Assembly: GCA_034440575.1 (NCBI GenBank)
Contig: JAOTOL010001637.1
Span: forward strand, 3,274,501-3,338,500
Length of the DNA stretch: 64,000 nucleotides
Origin: Imbricaverruca yamaguchii
Lineage: Eukaryota; Arthropoda; Thecostraca; Neoverrucidae
Direction of reading: 5' to 3'
Shown here: positions 22,953 through 34,900 of the stretch, piece after piece
Numbering within the stretch: the first letter of the stretch is position 1
How the letters are laid out: each line of letters opens with the position of its first letter
Translations under genes and position numbers: made by a program
Notes under the pieces: generated by a model
What the model saw: only the letters and a program-made list of their open reading frames with translations
Told to the model about the DNA's origin: nothing
The model's database searches: none

Positions 22953-23640
22953 TTAACCCTCGCACGGCTGGGGGGGGGGGGCGGGTAGATACCCACCCCC
23001 TCAGATTTTCCCGCGACAGCGGGGAAATGGCGCGCGGCAGCGCGCTGAAATTTGGTATACCTTACCATTAGCTATTTTTACATGTTCTAAAAAAAATATG
23101 GTCGTGTCATCAAAGGTCACCGAGTTATCGCGGGTCAAGGGAGGTCGCCTCGAAAAATATTTAAGCAGTCGCCACACCTTCAATAATAAAGATATTACAA
23201 TGACACTTTCAGGGTTTACTTATCTTGACTTAACGCCAAAACGTACAATTTCAGAATATTCGAATTTTTATTTTTTGATGACGTCATTTTTTTGCACTTT
23301 GTAATTTTATCTAAACTAACATCAACATTGCAGACAAACTATGGACTTCTGTATAATGCTAAGTTGACTTAGAACGCCATATATTTGGATCGTATACCTG
23401 TTTCAAAAATAAAAATTCAAAATTCCAAGACCTCAAAAAAACAAAAACAAAAAACTTTTAATAATTTTTACAAACATTTTTTTTCTCTTCAGTTTTTGGT
23501 TTTAACTTTTTTAGAAGATGTGAAAATAGCTAATTGTAAGACATGACAAATTTCAGCGTCCTGCCACGCGCCCGTTTTCCCTCTGTCGCGGGAAAACTTT
23601 GGTGGGGAAAGTATCCACCCCTCAGGGGTGGGAGGGTTAA
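22953..23640. mobile_element. TTAA-flanked element with long terminal inverted repeats
   Basis: It starts TTAACCCTCGCACGGC and ends in the inverse of TTAACCCTCCCACCCC, with TTAA at both edges. Terminal repeats reach about 120 bp inward and include TTTTCCCGCGACAG and GCTGAAATTTGG on both arms. The internal part matches the element at 55660-56479. TTAA target duplications occur in piggyBac and Kolobok superfamilies; no transposase is present, so the superfamily is not settled. Confidence 0.8.
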
Positions 23641-23744
23641 GTTCAAATCCTAGCGTAAAAACTACCGAAGTACTTTCGACTGGAATTGGATCGAGCTATC
23701 CGATGCAGTTTTCATATCCTTTCTATCTTGCTTGGTTCGTGAGA

Positions 23745-23823
23745 TACCTGGGGGTAGGTATCTGCCCCCACCCCCCCTCAGCCTGGCGAAGGTGGCTCAG
23801 ACCACCAGCCCTGCGAGGGTTAA
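23745..23823 (-). mobile_element. Solo terminus of the TTAA family
   Basis: The inverse of TTAACCCTCGCAGGGCTGG ends at 23823, with the typical C-rich and G-rich subterminal stretch. A matching second end is not evident. Confidence 0.6.
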
Positions 23824-24034
23824 GGCCTTTGCGTAATTTCATGGGGCACCGACGCAACTTATCGGTGTCCCGGCGCGACTTCTTGGAGGCCCAACGGTAT
23901 TTTCGTGGGTCCGGTCCCACATTTTGAGGCTATCAACTTCATTTTTATGGTCCCGGGACGAATTTTTAGGTCTTCAATGTGATTTTTAGGGGCCTTGGTG
24001 GGATTTTGAGAGGCCCCAGCCTCTTTTTCGTGGT

Positions 24035-24160
24035 ACGTGATATGCTCTCTGTGTTGTGGACGGGGGAAGTGGGCGGTCGTGGTCTGCTCTCTGTATTATG
24101 GACCGGGGAAGTGGACGGACGTGATATGTTCTCTGTATTGTGGACAAGATGGGTATGTGA
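24035..24160 (+). repeat. 36 bp tandem repeat (CTCTGTRTTRTGGACNGGGGAAGTGG)
   Basis: Three to four units of about 36 bp, each with CTCTCTGTATT and GGGGAAGTGG, lie directly upstream of the Penelope-like element. Confidence 0.8.
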
Positions 24161-24234
24161 CTGCTCCCTCCACATATGCCCGATGTGCACGGTCGTGATC
24201 TGCTCCTTGAAATAAGCCCACCTGAAATTGTATG

Positions 24235-24783
24235 ATCCGTGTGTGTGTGCATGATGCATCTGTGGGGAGCCGGATTGCTCCACCACTGGCCATCATATTC
24301 ATGAACGCAGTAGAGACACACCTCCTGACGTCCAATCAACACCAGCCCATAACATATATGCGCTACATCGAAAATGTCCTGGGTATTTGGACACACGGAC
24401 CAAAAGCACTCGACGATTATTTCAATTTTCTCAACAACTTCCATCCCTCCATAAAATTATCCATTGAGCGTAGTGACCATTCTAGTAGACAACAAGTACC
24501 TTTCCTGAAACACTTCTGACCATCAATAAGGACGATTCTTACACGACCGAGCTATACATATAACCGATGTCGGCGCCCATAATCTTTCCATCTTCCTCGG
24601 CATACCACATCCAAACAAAAAGAGCAGTTTTGTATGCACAGACATTGAGATCGAAGCGTCTCGGATCTAATGCTAATGCCTAGAATCGAGGCTGCAAAAA
24701 ATAGACACTTTGTTTCTGGCAAACCACCTCGCATGATCAAAAGAGCAATGTTTCAGGAACCACACCCCATGAGAAGTACATAT
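24235..24783 (+). mobile_element. Penelope-like element, RT part (left of insertion)
   Basis: The plus-strand frame encodes a Penelope-type reverse transcriptase: GSRIAPPLAIIFMNAVE, YMRYIENVLGIW (where the usual second Asp of the catalytic YIDD-type box is N after E, i.e. changed), ALDDYFNFLNNFHPSIK and a QVPFLKHF-type segment. A second frame carries the downstream region with KNRHFVSGKPPRMIKR. At least one frameshift separates them, and the 5' half of the element is absent. The element stops at ACATAT, where a DNA transposon begins, and continues at 27507. Confidence 0.8.
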
Positions 24784-27506
24784 GGGGCATTCCACGACAA
24801 ATCGACATGTGACCTGCACCCTCACACCTCAGATTTTGATGAAAATGGTTCTATAGGGTTATCAGCATCGCTGAACACGCCTGTGCCATTTTGAAGTCTC
24901 TTAGGTTTACCGTTTTCTAGTTATGAACTATATAATTTTTACATTTTGCACTGACATGACTATCTTTGGTGCTAATTTTCTCTGAGTCATTTTTCAGTAA
25001 CTGAACAAATTTATACGTCAAAATGAAGACAAAACATTGAAGAATATGACTATGCCACCATTTAAACTTTCATTACGTAATTGTTGCCGACTCTAGCCAA
25101 ATAAAAAATTGAAAAGAAATAAAAACATTTTTCCCCTCCGATATCTTATTTTTTCTCACTTTCATATGAAAGAGCGTAGTTTTTTACCCTAGAAACATAA
25201 ATAAAAAAGTGGTTATCGACATGGAAAGACGAATCAAATGCGGTGAATGCGGGCGCTGCGCTCACCGGACCGGCGCGCGCGCTGCCGCTGCCTCGCGATA
25301 CGCCTGCCGGGGGGAGGGGGAGGGGAAGGGGGAGCCGAGCGTGGGATGTCAAGAATATGTCCTGGAAAAAAAGACTATGTGACGGTAGAGATGAAAATGG
25401 GGTTAAAGTAAAGAAGCAGAAACGTTTGATTTTAGGTAATTTGCAGGAAATTTACCAACTTTATAAAGAGAACGGTAGCAACCCGCGCATTGGGTTTTCT
25501 AAGTTCGCCAGCCTCCGCCCCAAACACTGTGTCCTGTTGGGAAGCAACGGCACTCATACGGTTTGTGTATGTTGCTATCACCAGAACGTTAAGCTAATGT
25601 TAGCGTCTCTGGGCTTAAAAGACATTGCCTACAAGGACCTGTTGAAGCACGCGGTTTGTGATGTCGGGAGGGAAGCCTGTATGCTGCAAAAGTGTGAAAA
25701 CTGTCCCGGTCAGGACGGCGTCCGGTCATATTTGTTCGACACTTTAAATGCGCAGGCAGGGGAAATCTCAGACTTGGTGGACGAAGTCAGATTTAGTCAG
25801 TGGCTAAGCACGGATCGTTGCACTTTGACCGAAATTGTTCTTCCTATGGACGAGTTTCTTGACAAACTGTCTGACGCCATTGTGACACTTACTCGGCATC
25901 ATTTCACGAGTCAGCATCAAAGCAAATATTTCGACGATCTAAAAAAGCAGCTACCTGAGCATGAAGCACTGATCATATTATATTTTTCAGAAAACTACAC
26001 TTTTGTAGTTCAAGACGAAATTCAGTCATATCACTGGAACGCACCACAGGGTACCGTTCATCCGTTTGTTGTTTATTGGCGAGAGGCTGGAAAGATTGAA
26101 TGCCACAGTTTTGCGTGTTATCAAACGAACTGAAGCATGACACCGTCGCTGTGCACACATTCCTGCAGCACATTGTACCGAAAGTGAAAGGCATAGTCCC
26201 GAACTTGAAAAAGATTCATTATTTTTCGGATGGGTCAGCTGCCCAGTACAAGAATAAGTTTAATTTCGTGAATGTGAGTTTTCATGATGAGGATTTCGGA
26301 GTCCAGTACGATTGGAATTTTTTTGCAACGTTGCATGGGAAAAAATTCGTGCGACGGTGTTGGGGGTACACTGAAAATGGTTGCAGCTAGCGCCAGTGTT
26401 TCGCGGACACACCCGGACCACATTCTTACTGCGGAAAAGCTATGTAAAGTGCAACAGGACAAGGGTAATTTGCATACCGAGTGCTACTTTGTAGCGAAAG
26501 AAGAGGCTAGTCGTACACGGCATGAGCTTGGCGATAGACTCAATGGCAAAAACTGTCAAAGGGACTCTAAAAATACACAGGGTAACTCCGGTGAAGGCAA
26601 ACATTGTCGTTGTGCGAGAACTTGCCATAAGTGAAGGAAGAGAAGTGATGGTGGCCTGATTTGCTACAGGATTTAGGTTGAATGGTTAGCGTGACCTACA
26701 TCGGCAGCTGATTTCCGTTTGTTTATGTGCGAAGTACAATGTGAAGTGAGCTAATGTTAAGTTATGCATTTTGTGCCTCTGATGAGGCTCATTGTACCAT
26801 CTCGTTAGGATTCGCAAATGTACATGTACTTTCCGGCTTGTTATTTGTGTGAATAATAAATGAAGTGCTAAAACGTCCTGCCTGGTGTTTATAAATAATC
26901 TGCAGTGTCCTCTCAATCCCACGGGGCCGCGGACGACAGCCGCCAGCACCCCTATCCCCGGTTGGCAGCAGCTGGCCGCGGCCGTTGCTGAACGACGCCG
27001 TATTGGGTAAAATGAGGCCGGGCGGTTGGTGTTTGAAATTATGTTTAAAATATTTATAAGCTGATAACCACTTTTTTTATTGATGAAATATAGGTAATAA
27101 TCAACGCTCTTTCATTAAAAAATATCAAAAATCACAATATCGAAGGGGAAAATTGCTCAAGAGAACCTGGCATTTTTTAAAGTGTTATATTTGACATATA
27201 TTTAATTGCTATGGTTTCGATAGTGATAAACGTTCATTCTGCATGGGATTGCAATCATTTTGATGTACAAACTCACCTACTTATCATTCAATGTAGCAGG
27301 GAAAAATCCTGCCAAACAAAGCCATGTATGCATCGAATGTAAAAATGTCGCAGGCTGTAGCTCGAAAACCGGAAGTCGGAGAGGCCTGAAAATGTCACAG
27401 GCGTGTTTAGGGCTGCTGATAACCCTATAGACTCATTTTCATCAAAATCTGAGATGTGGGGGTGCAAAATCGAAATTTTATTTGTCGATCTGTCGTGGAA
27501 CGCCCC
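24784..27506 (+). mobile_element. DNA transposon with about 130 bp TIRs inserted in the Penelope-like element
   Basis: The left end GGGGCATTCCACGACA and the inverse of the right end GGGGCGTTCCACGACA begin terminal inverted repeats that stay alignable for roughly 120-170 bp, including TCAGATTTTGATGAAAAT and CTATAGGGTTATCAGCA in both. ATAT flanks both ends. Removing the element with one ATAT restores the Penelope reading frame. The element carries one broken transposase-like gene. I cannot place it in a named superfamily. Confidence 0.85.
25357..26634 (+). pseudogene. Transposase-like protein of an uncharacterised family, frameshifted
   Basis: The first ATG in frame is at 25357 (MSWKKRLCDG); the upstream GC-rich extension opens at GTG. 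The first part (to 26133) contains a Cys/His patch LLGSNGTHTVCVCCYHQN, CENCPGQDG, QWLSTDRCTL and ENYTFVVQDEIQSYHWN. The frame then shifts near 26115 to ELKHDTVAVHTF and HYFSDGSAAQYKNKFNFVN. It shifts again near 26350 to CDGVGGTLKMVAASAS. From memory, relatives occur in many invertebrate genomes as uncharacterised proteins, with Asp in the segment before ENY, in FSDG..QYKN and in CDG.GG. Here the first is LYFSENY, without Asp. Position between matched TIRs makes a transposase role the best inference. Confidence 0.65.
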
Positions 27507-28400
27507 ATATACACAAACGCGACGTTCAGACCCCAAAGACAACGCAACTTTCGTCAGCTTCCACTACATAAATGTTAAGCCCATCAACAAAAAATAACAG
27601 CGGCAATCAAAACTTTAAAACTATCAATACGTGTGGCATTGCAGAGTAGTGAAACATTTTCAGAAACTTCGACTAAGTCCGCTCTCAACCCACACCCATG
27701 TCCTGCTGGGAGAAAAAAGGTGTCAACGTTATCTCGCAGGACTTCAAAGCAGATGCCATACATGGAACAGCGTCTACCTAATAACATGCCAGCTATGCCT
27801 GCCATGAGACATCACGAATATAGGGTAAACAAAAAGCATTGTCAGGGACAGATTTACTGAGCACTTAGAGACGCTAAAAATGTAACCATTAATATCACAT
27901 TTGGCGAACACTTCACAATCACTCACGGGATCACCACTTTCGACTCTAAAACACTGAGCATATCTACTCCGCAAGTCTGCAAAGATATAGCAGAGCTCAA
28001 AATCAGGGAATCAATAGAAATTAGGAACAAAAATCCTCCATTAAACTCAATGACAGCATCCTGGACCCTGAGAAAACCCGGTTCCTTACACCACCTGAGG
28101 AAAGCACACGTACAATACAACCGCAGCCGCACGCACACGCGCACACACACCTGGGTCTCAAGTTGACACATGCATAATACGGACACACGGATCATGCATT
28201 GTATGTATTTTGCGAATAGATAGATATTGTTACATATATAATGAAGGCGATTCACTGTGCGGTGGCACGAGGTGAGGTGCATTAGGCGTGTGTGTTTTTG
28301 TGGTTTTTGGAGTAAAATGTTTGCTGTTGAGGAAGGCCTGTGACCGAAATAGATACGGTGGGAATTTGGATCTATGTCTTTGTTTTATTATGCGCATATG
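27507..28400 (+). mobile_element. Penelope-like element, GIY-YIG part and 3' end
   Basis: After the insertion the sequence continues with TQTRRSDPKDNATFVSF. In shifted frames it then shows KSALNPHPCPAGRK, TWNSVYLITCQLC (a GIY-YIG endonuclease entry motif), RDRFTEHLETL, and a distal part with CKDIAELKIRESIEIRNKNP. Several stops and frameshifts break it. The end carries GAGGAAGGCCTGTGACCGAAA at about 28330, a phrase close to one common after Penelope-like GIY-YIG domains. A similar 3' region lies at 41100-41760. Confidence 0.75.
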
Positions 28401-29365
28401 GCTATTTTACGCCTTTTTATCACTGATATGAAACACTCATTTAATTTGTACAGATTTAGTGCTCCATTAGAAATTGCAAGAGCGCCATTAGTTAACAGTG
28501 TCTAGATCAGCTCTGCTTCAGACGCAGGCAGGCCGTTCAGATTCAGGCCAGGCCAGCTCGCCTCCTCGGGAAACATGAACCGGACTCCGACGTCGGGCGC
28601 CTAATCATACAGGCTGGGAAACGGACGACTGCAGCGGCGGACACAGCTGTTGAACTGTTCATCATTTTGTCAACGTGTCTAGTATCTTCAGATCTGTATG
28701 CTGCTGCGCCGTTGGTACATCATCTTTTCCCTGCCACTGTCATGTGGAAGTGCCCTTAGAGATCAAGCTGAAGACGCCACTGGCAACATGCACATGCCAC
28801 TGGGTACGGGGAGGGTGAGGCACTGTATCTTGCTGTCGTCGGAGAGGGGAGGGGTAGTTGAGCGTGGTCTTCCCACGCCGGCGTGGGACTGGGCTGCTGG
28901 GAACTGACGCCAGCGGATGGAATGGCCGCGATGTGGTTGACTGGTTTAAGGTCGATACACATATGTCTATTGGCAAGGTGCTGAACGATATGTAAAATGT
29001 ATGGATTATTAAGCTTGAAATCATACTGCTCGCATGCATCATGCAGCTAGTAAAACATCTAAGCCAATTCATTAAATCAGTTACCCATTTTGTATGGGCC
29101 GCGTTAATTCAAATTTCTACCTTAAATAGCGCAAAGTCGCATTTGCCATTTCTCCACGTTCCTCTTAGCCTGTATGCTCATGCTGATCAGTGCATCAAGT
29201 ACTTCCCGTGCAACAATTTTGAAGGAAATCGAGACGAGGTCGATCTCGATGGCCTTTGATCCTTGTCCCCGGATATCTCCGTAGCTTTTTTTGTGATAGG
29301 GCTTCTTGAATATACTCATGATAATCAGTGCACCAAGTTCAACTGGTAGATTCTCGGACAAATGT
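28400..29365. other. No supported gene
   Basis: Almost 1 kb without a recognisable coding domain. Two stretches (29170-29240 and 30920-30980) share the pattern TATGCTCATG, then CAATTTTGAAGGAA, and flank the minisatellite that follows, so they may be ends of the same dispersed repeat. Confidence 0.4.
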
Positions 29366-29369
29366 ACGC

Positions 29370-30760
29370 ATGTGAGATATACCTAAGTGAATGTATGTAA
29401 GGAAAAGCACGTATGCACAAAGGTACGTTTGACAAATGTACGCAAAATACGTCAGTGCGAACGAACCTACGCACGAATGTACGGTTGGGTAATCGATATA
29501 CATATCACTGATGATATTTTAATGTATGTACGTGATCCAAAAGTACATAGTCGCAGATATACGTGAGCGCAAATGGACGTAAGCGCAAGCATCGTATGCG
29601 CAAATGTACGTAAGCGCAAAAGTACGTTAGCGCAAATGTATGTAAGCGCAAATATAAATATGCGCAATTATATGTAAGGGCAGATGTACGAAGGCGCAAA
29701 AGTACGTAATCGCAAATGTACGTATGCGTGATTACAAATATGCGTAAGCGCAAAAGTATGTCAGAGCAAATGCATGCATATGAACATATGGACGTAAGCG
29801 CAAACCTACAAAAGACAGATGAACGTAAGTGTAGATGTACGAAAGCCCAAAATTATCATGGCAAATAGGTTTATAGCAGATGTACACAAGAGCAAAAATG
29901 CGCATGGCAAAGGTACATACGCGAACGTACGTAAGCGCAAATGTGCGTATGAGATACGTACCCAGCGAAACGCATGAAAAAGTAAAGATACGTATGCGCA
30001 ACTGTACGCGCATTAGCTTATACATACACTTACTTTTACGTACATGTGCATTTACATACTTGTACGTTTACGTACATTTACTCTTCTATGCTTATATTCT
30101 TACATACATTTGCACTTGCGTATATTTGCGCGTACGTACCTTAGCACACACGCTCTTTTACGCAAACGTGCTTTTGGAGATTATGTGCCTTTCGCTTACT
30201 TACATTTGGGCATGCGCACAATTGCACATGTCTGCATTTGCTCTTAGGTACATTTGTGCTTGCGTACATCTGCGCATACGTACATTTGTGCTTGCGTACA
30301 TTTGCGTACACGTACCTTTGCTCTAACGTGACTTTGTTCATTCGTATTTCTGTGCGTACGTACATTTACGCATACGTACAGTTCCACATCCGTACATTAT
30401 GCTTGCGTAAATCTGCGCATTGTACATGTGTACATTTTTGCATACGCACATTTGCCATATGTACTTTTGCGCTTGCGTATATTTACGTACATATTATGCA
30501 TACGTATATTTGCGTTTCCGAACATTTGGGCATGCGTACTTTTGCACTTCCGTATACTTGCGTATATGTACATTTATCATACGTACATTTGTCATACGTA
30601 CATTTGCGCTTAACTACATTTGTCATACGTACATATGCGCTTACGTACGATTCCCATACGTGCCTACGTACATGTGCTTCGGTGCATTTCAGTATGGACA
30701 TCTGCCACACATACATTTGCTTTGCATACATTTGCCCGTTTACCCTATCGGTATGCTCGT
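29370..30760. repeat. Head-to-head inverted 18-19 bp minisatellite (TACGTAAGCGCAAATG)
   Basis: From 29370 to about 30010 the units read GTACGTAAGCGCAAAT; from about 30020 to 30745 they read ATTTGCGCTTACGTAC. About 35 units lie on each side. The switch occurs around 30005-30030. Many long open frames on both strands (TYICAYVHLR-type peptides) come from this repeat and are not genes. Confidence 0.95.
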
Positions 30761-31454
30761 TTTCACGATGTTCCCCCTGTAAGAATCAAATTTCAATGTT
30801 GCTTGACGTGCAGATTGCTATTCGTTTTGTGCTATTAATCGCTGCCTATGCACGCCCAGAAAAGTTTGGACACAAATAATCCAGCCGTTTATGAACGACC
30901 ATCTTGAGTTTTATGCTCATGAGCGTCAGTTCATCCTAGACTAAATGTGTGCCAATTTTGAAGGAATTCTGAAGAGTCTGTATTTCTTAGACATTCGGCG
31001 AATTTGCGAACTGAATATGAATATGAATATGTCGCCACTTTGACGAATTTACGGCAGGCCGGACTAAACCGGCGGCATTCCTTTGTTTTTCACTTGGTTT
31101 TTCTGGACACAAAATCTCTATAGCTTGTTGAGAATTTCCCGGCTGATGAATTTTGATAGCCTTTTTGAAGCACACAGCAAATGCGGCCTGCCATCTGTCG
31201 GCACGCAAGTAAGCTCTGGTGCATAATATTTACGATGTCCTCTAGCGGTATAATTCAGAACTATTTTTGAAACTTATGAAACCGGGTACTTGTGAAACCT
31301 CCCTATCCGCGGATATTCTAGAAGTTATCTGACAGCTTTGGAACTTATGAATCTTGGTACTTATGACTTTGGGTATTTGGGATAGGTACCCGAAAACTAC
31401 ACGTATATATTAACTGTGCATAGCCATCCATCACCCAAGGCCTATCTAGCTTTG
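30761..31454. other. Spacer with two small repeats
   Basis: No gene is seen. An 11 bp perfect inverted repeat lies at 31428-31438 / 31452-31462. About 40 bp at 31397-31437 are nearly identical to 37372-37412 (CTACACGTATATATTAACTG and onward), a dispersed repeat of unknown type. Confidence 0.5.
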
Positions 31455-31918
31455 GGTGATGGCTAGTTTTTTTCGTTTCGGACTACATATAAATTTTGCG
31501 TATTTGCCATATTGCATTTCAAACACAGGATTCTGGCTAAAGTAAGCATTTTTAAAGGGCAAGTTGACTTCCAACAACATTTCTCGGTCTGCTCTACCTC
31601 ATGGAGAATAAAAATTAAAGAAAAGTGGAAAACTCAAAATCTTGAAATAAATATAAATATAGGAGGCCAAAAAAATTATAGCCCTGGTCGATTTCGCTGT
31701 CTTTTCTCATTCCAAATAAATTTTGTTTTTCATATATCCCAAAATGAACTCCCCAGAGTAAGAAACATAACACAAGTCGTGAAAAGTCGTGAAAATCTAG
31801 CCCCCCCTGGCAGTGTAAAATAATTCACGACGTGGCCTGTAAATGCACAGTTAATGGAGTTCTGGTATTTTATCCTCGTCTTCGGTTTTTACCATGTTGC
31901 CACATGATGCATGCACAG

Positions 31919-34900
31919 TAGGGTGTGTCGCCTGAACGGTTTTTCTTATGCATAGTGAAATTATCGTGCAGATCACCTAAAAAGCCCTGTGGTCGAAACC
32001 AAATCGAAATCAAACAATAAACAAAACATGCGACAGGCCGATAAAGAAACACATTTGCCGGGCGCCCGGCGTTGAAGTCTCCAGTGATGGCGCTCCGTTG
32101 CGATTGGCATCTAACACCACGCGTCGGCCGTCGTCGGAGCGCCGCCGCGGCGCTGTGACGAAAAAGGCGGCAGTCGGTGCTGTGGATGACTTATGAATGG
32201 ATTCTAGTAATTCAAAAACAGATCAGGGGAGCCGGGATATATCTGATTGTAAAAATTAAACTTCACTGAAGGACTGATCGCTCCACTTTCCTTTGTCTGT
32301 GCTCCACCTTTCACAATGCTATGAATCATCATTCGAATAAATTTCGTACGCACTAACGACACAAAATAGCTTCGCATGCCATACATCCCTGTTTTATTAG
32401 TCAATCCAAGTCTCCTGTTCCTTTTCGTTACTGAAGTTTCAAGGGAAACTGGGATTATCAGCAGTAGGGGCAACCTATTAACGAGGGCGACACGAGCCGG
32501 CGGCGATCGTCGCATGGCGCGGGGGAGGGGCTGGGATGGGGCGGGAGACGGCCGGCGCACGGTGAGGGTAGAAAACACAAAGAGCGAGACAGGGCAGGGG
32601 AGGGGAGGGGGAGACAGGGGAGGGGAGGGCCGCCGAGACAAGGCAGTCGGCGGCGGAGACCCGGCGGGACGGTCAGAAAAAGAGTGGTTTGGTGTCTGCA
32701 AGTTGTGCCCACTGCCTGTGAAGTGTGATATTACCTGCGTCGGTGTGATCGGTGTAAGCGTTCGAACATGAAGACCCGCGCTTCCACCAAAGGGCTTTTG
32801 GTTCCTTCTTCGAGAATGCCGCGATCGCTACTTGCGATACATGAAAACTGCTGGAAAGAAGTCGGCATCACCAGGTGTACGTCCGTCCGGTGATGAGTGG
32901 TTTGGAAAATTGTTTGATATAGCCCGCTGGAAGTGTGCTGATATCGATAGCTGCAAATGTGCGATGGCCGACAAAGTGCCACGAATGGAGTTTCCCTTTG
33001 TCCAAGACCAGAGAGGACCTCGCCAAATGCAAATCGGCACCGCAGATATCCGTGAAACCACTGGTAGACGCGCCATGGACGAAAGGAGGCGTCTGACCGC
33101 CGAGAAAGTCACGTCACCACAACCGGGACCTTCTGGAATGGCCCAGCTAGATTCCAATTCAGACCAGGATTCCTCCACAGATTCATCATCGCTCACATCC
33201 GTAGTCAATGAGTCAGAGTATATGGTGAACAGTAACACAGACGAACTGCTAAATACGGCTCTAGCAGCAGATCGGTACGGAGTGTCTAATCGTGCGTGGG
33301 CTGCGATTATAAACGGTTTCCAAGTGGACATTGGTCGGATCACTTCTGACGATATGGACTGCATAGTGGATAGCAAAAAAGTATGGCGAGCAAGGGATCG
33401 GATTAGAAGAGAGGTAGTAGCCCAGAGCCATGAGGATCATGCAGGTCGTGTATCTGGTCTCTACTTCGACGGTAGAAAAGACGACACGCTTATGACAGCC
33501 AGTTCAAAGAAGACGGAAGAGCACATTGCGGTTATATCCGAGCCAGACAGTGCATATTTAGGACATTTTACCCCACAGACTGGGAAAGCGGAGGACATTT
33601 TTCAGGACCTGAACGCCGTGGCATATGTGTTTGGTGCGGATGTGTCTGTGCTTGGCTGTGACGGCACGAGAGTTAATACTGGCCAAAAAGGTGGTGTCAT
33701 CCGTTTGTTTGAGCTCGGACAAAAACGCCCCGTCCACTGGTTTGTGTGCCAACCTCGTGCAAATAAACTTAATCTTCGTGCAGTATTTAGCCAGTTAGAT
33801 GGAGTCACAACAGGACCTAAGTCGTTTAGTGGGCTGATTGGCCGGGCTGCTGCAGGCGCAGTAGAAACCTTGCCAGTGGTCGATTTTGAGCCAATCGATG
33901 GCGGAAATGTTTCAGAAATGACGCACGAGATTCTCAGTGACCTAAGTTCAGATCAGGCTATTCTGTACAGTCTGGCGCGTAGTGTCCAGACTGTATCTCA
34001 GATAGAACTGCGAAAATGAAGATCGGTCCAGTAAACCACTCCAGGTGGCTGACTCTGGCGGCGCGAATTCTCCGGGTCTACATATCAACCGAACAGCCAT
34101 CAGACAGTCTGAGAATGCTAGCGGAGTTCATCGTGTGCCACTATACTTCCATGTGGTTCTGCATCAAGAAGAACTTGAAATGTTCTGACGGTCCTGGCGA
34201 TGCGCTGCACAGCGTGCAACTTCTCAAAAGTTTGCGACCTGAGATAGCGGCCATGGTGCAGCCGGTAATACAGCGCAACAGCTACTGGTGTCACCCTGAG
34301 GCAGTACTGCTAGCAATGGCAGCGGGTGAAGATCAAGCCACACGGGAAAGGGCGGTCATTCAAATCCAGCAGTGTCGCAGAACTCAAGTCGATAGTGATA
34401 CTGACGAAGTGCGGAAGTTCAAGCTTCCAAAAGTGAATATGGGACAAACAGCATCATGGAGCTGATTGATTGGTGTAATGAGGCGATAACCGAGCCGCCC
34501 TTGACGCAACAACTGTCCGATGATGACTTACTAGACATCATCGCGAGTCCTCTCGAAGTACCGCCATACCCCGTGCACAGTCAGACGATGAAACGGATGG
34601 TGAAAGTGGTGACTGAGGCGTCTTTGAAGGTAATTGGTGAAGAGGCCCGCCACGGTTACATTGTGGCGAAGTTGAAACACAGGTCAGTAATGCCAGTGCT
34701 CAGCAGCAAAAAGGATTTCATGTCGGGTTTTCTGTCGAGCATGTATACAAGTAGTACAGTTATAAAATGATAGTTCGTACAAAAAATGTGGCCGCTCGTA
34801 CAAAAGGTGACGTCGCTGTATGCCCGTCTCCTTCGGTTGTAGTGGAACGGAGCATGATGCCGATTTCGCCTGGTCTATTTGTCATAACAATAAGATATCA

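Noticed and set aside
29467..30879. TYICAYVHLRLRTF-type open frames on both strands
   Set aside because: Products of the inverted 18-19 bp minisatellite; mirrored on the two strands as expected.
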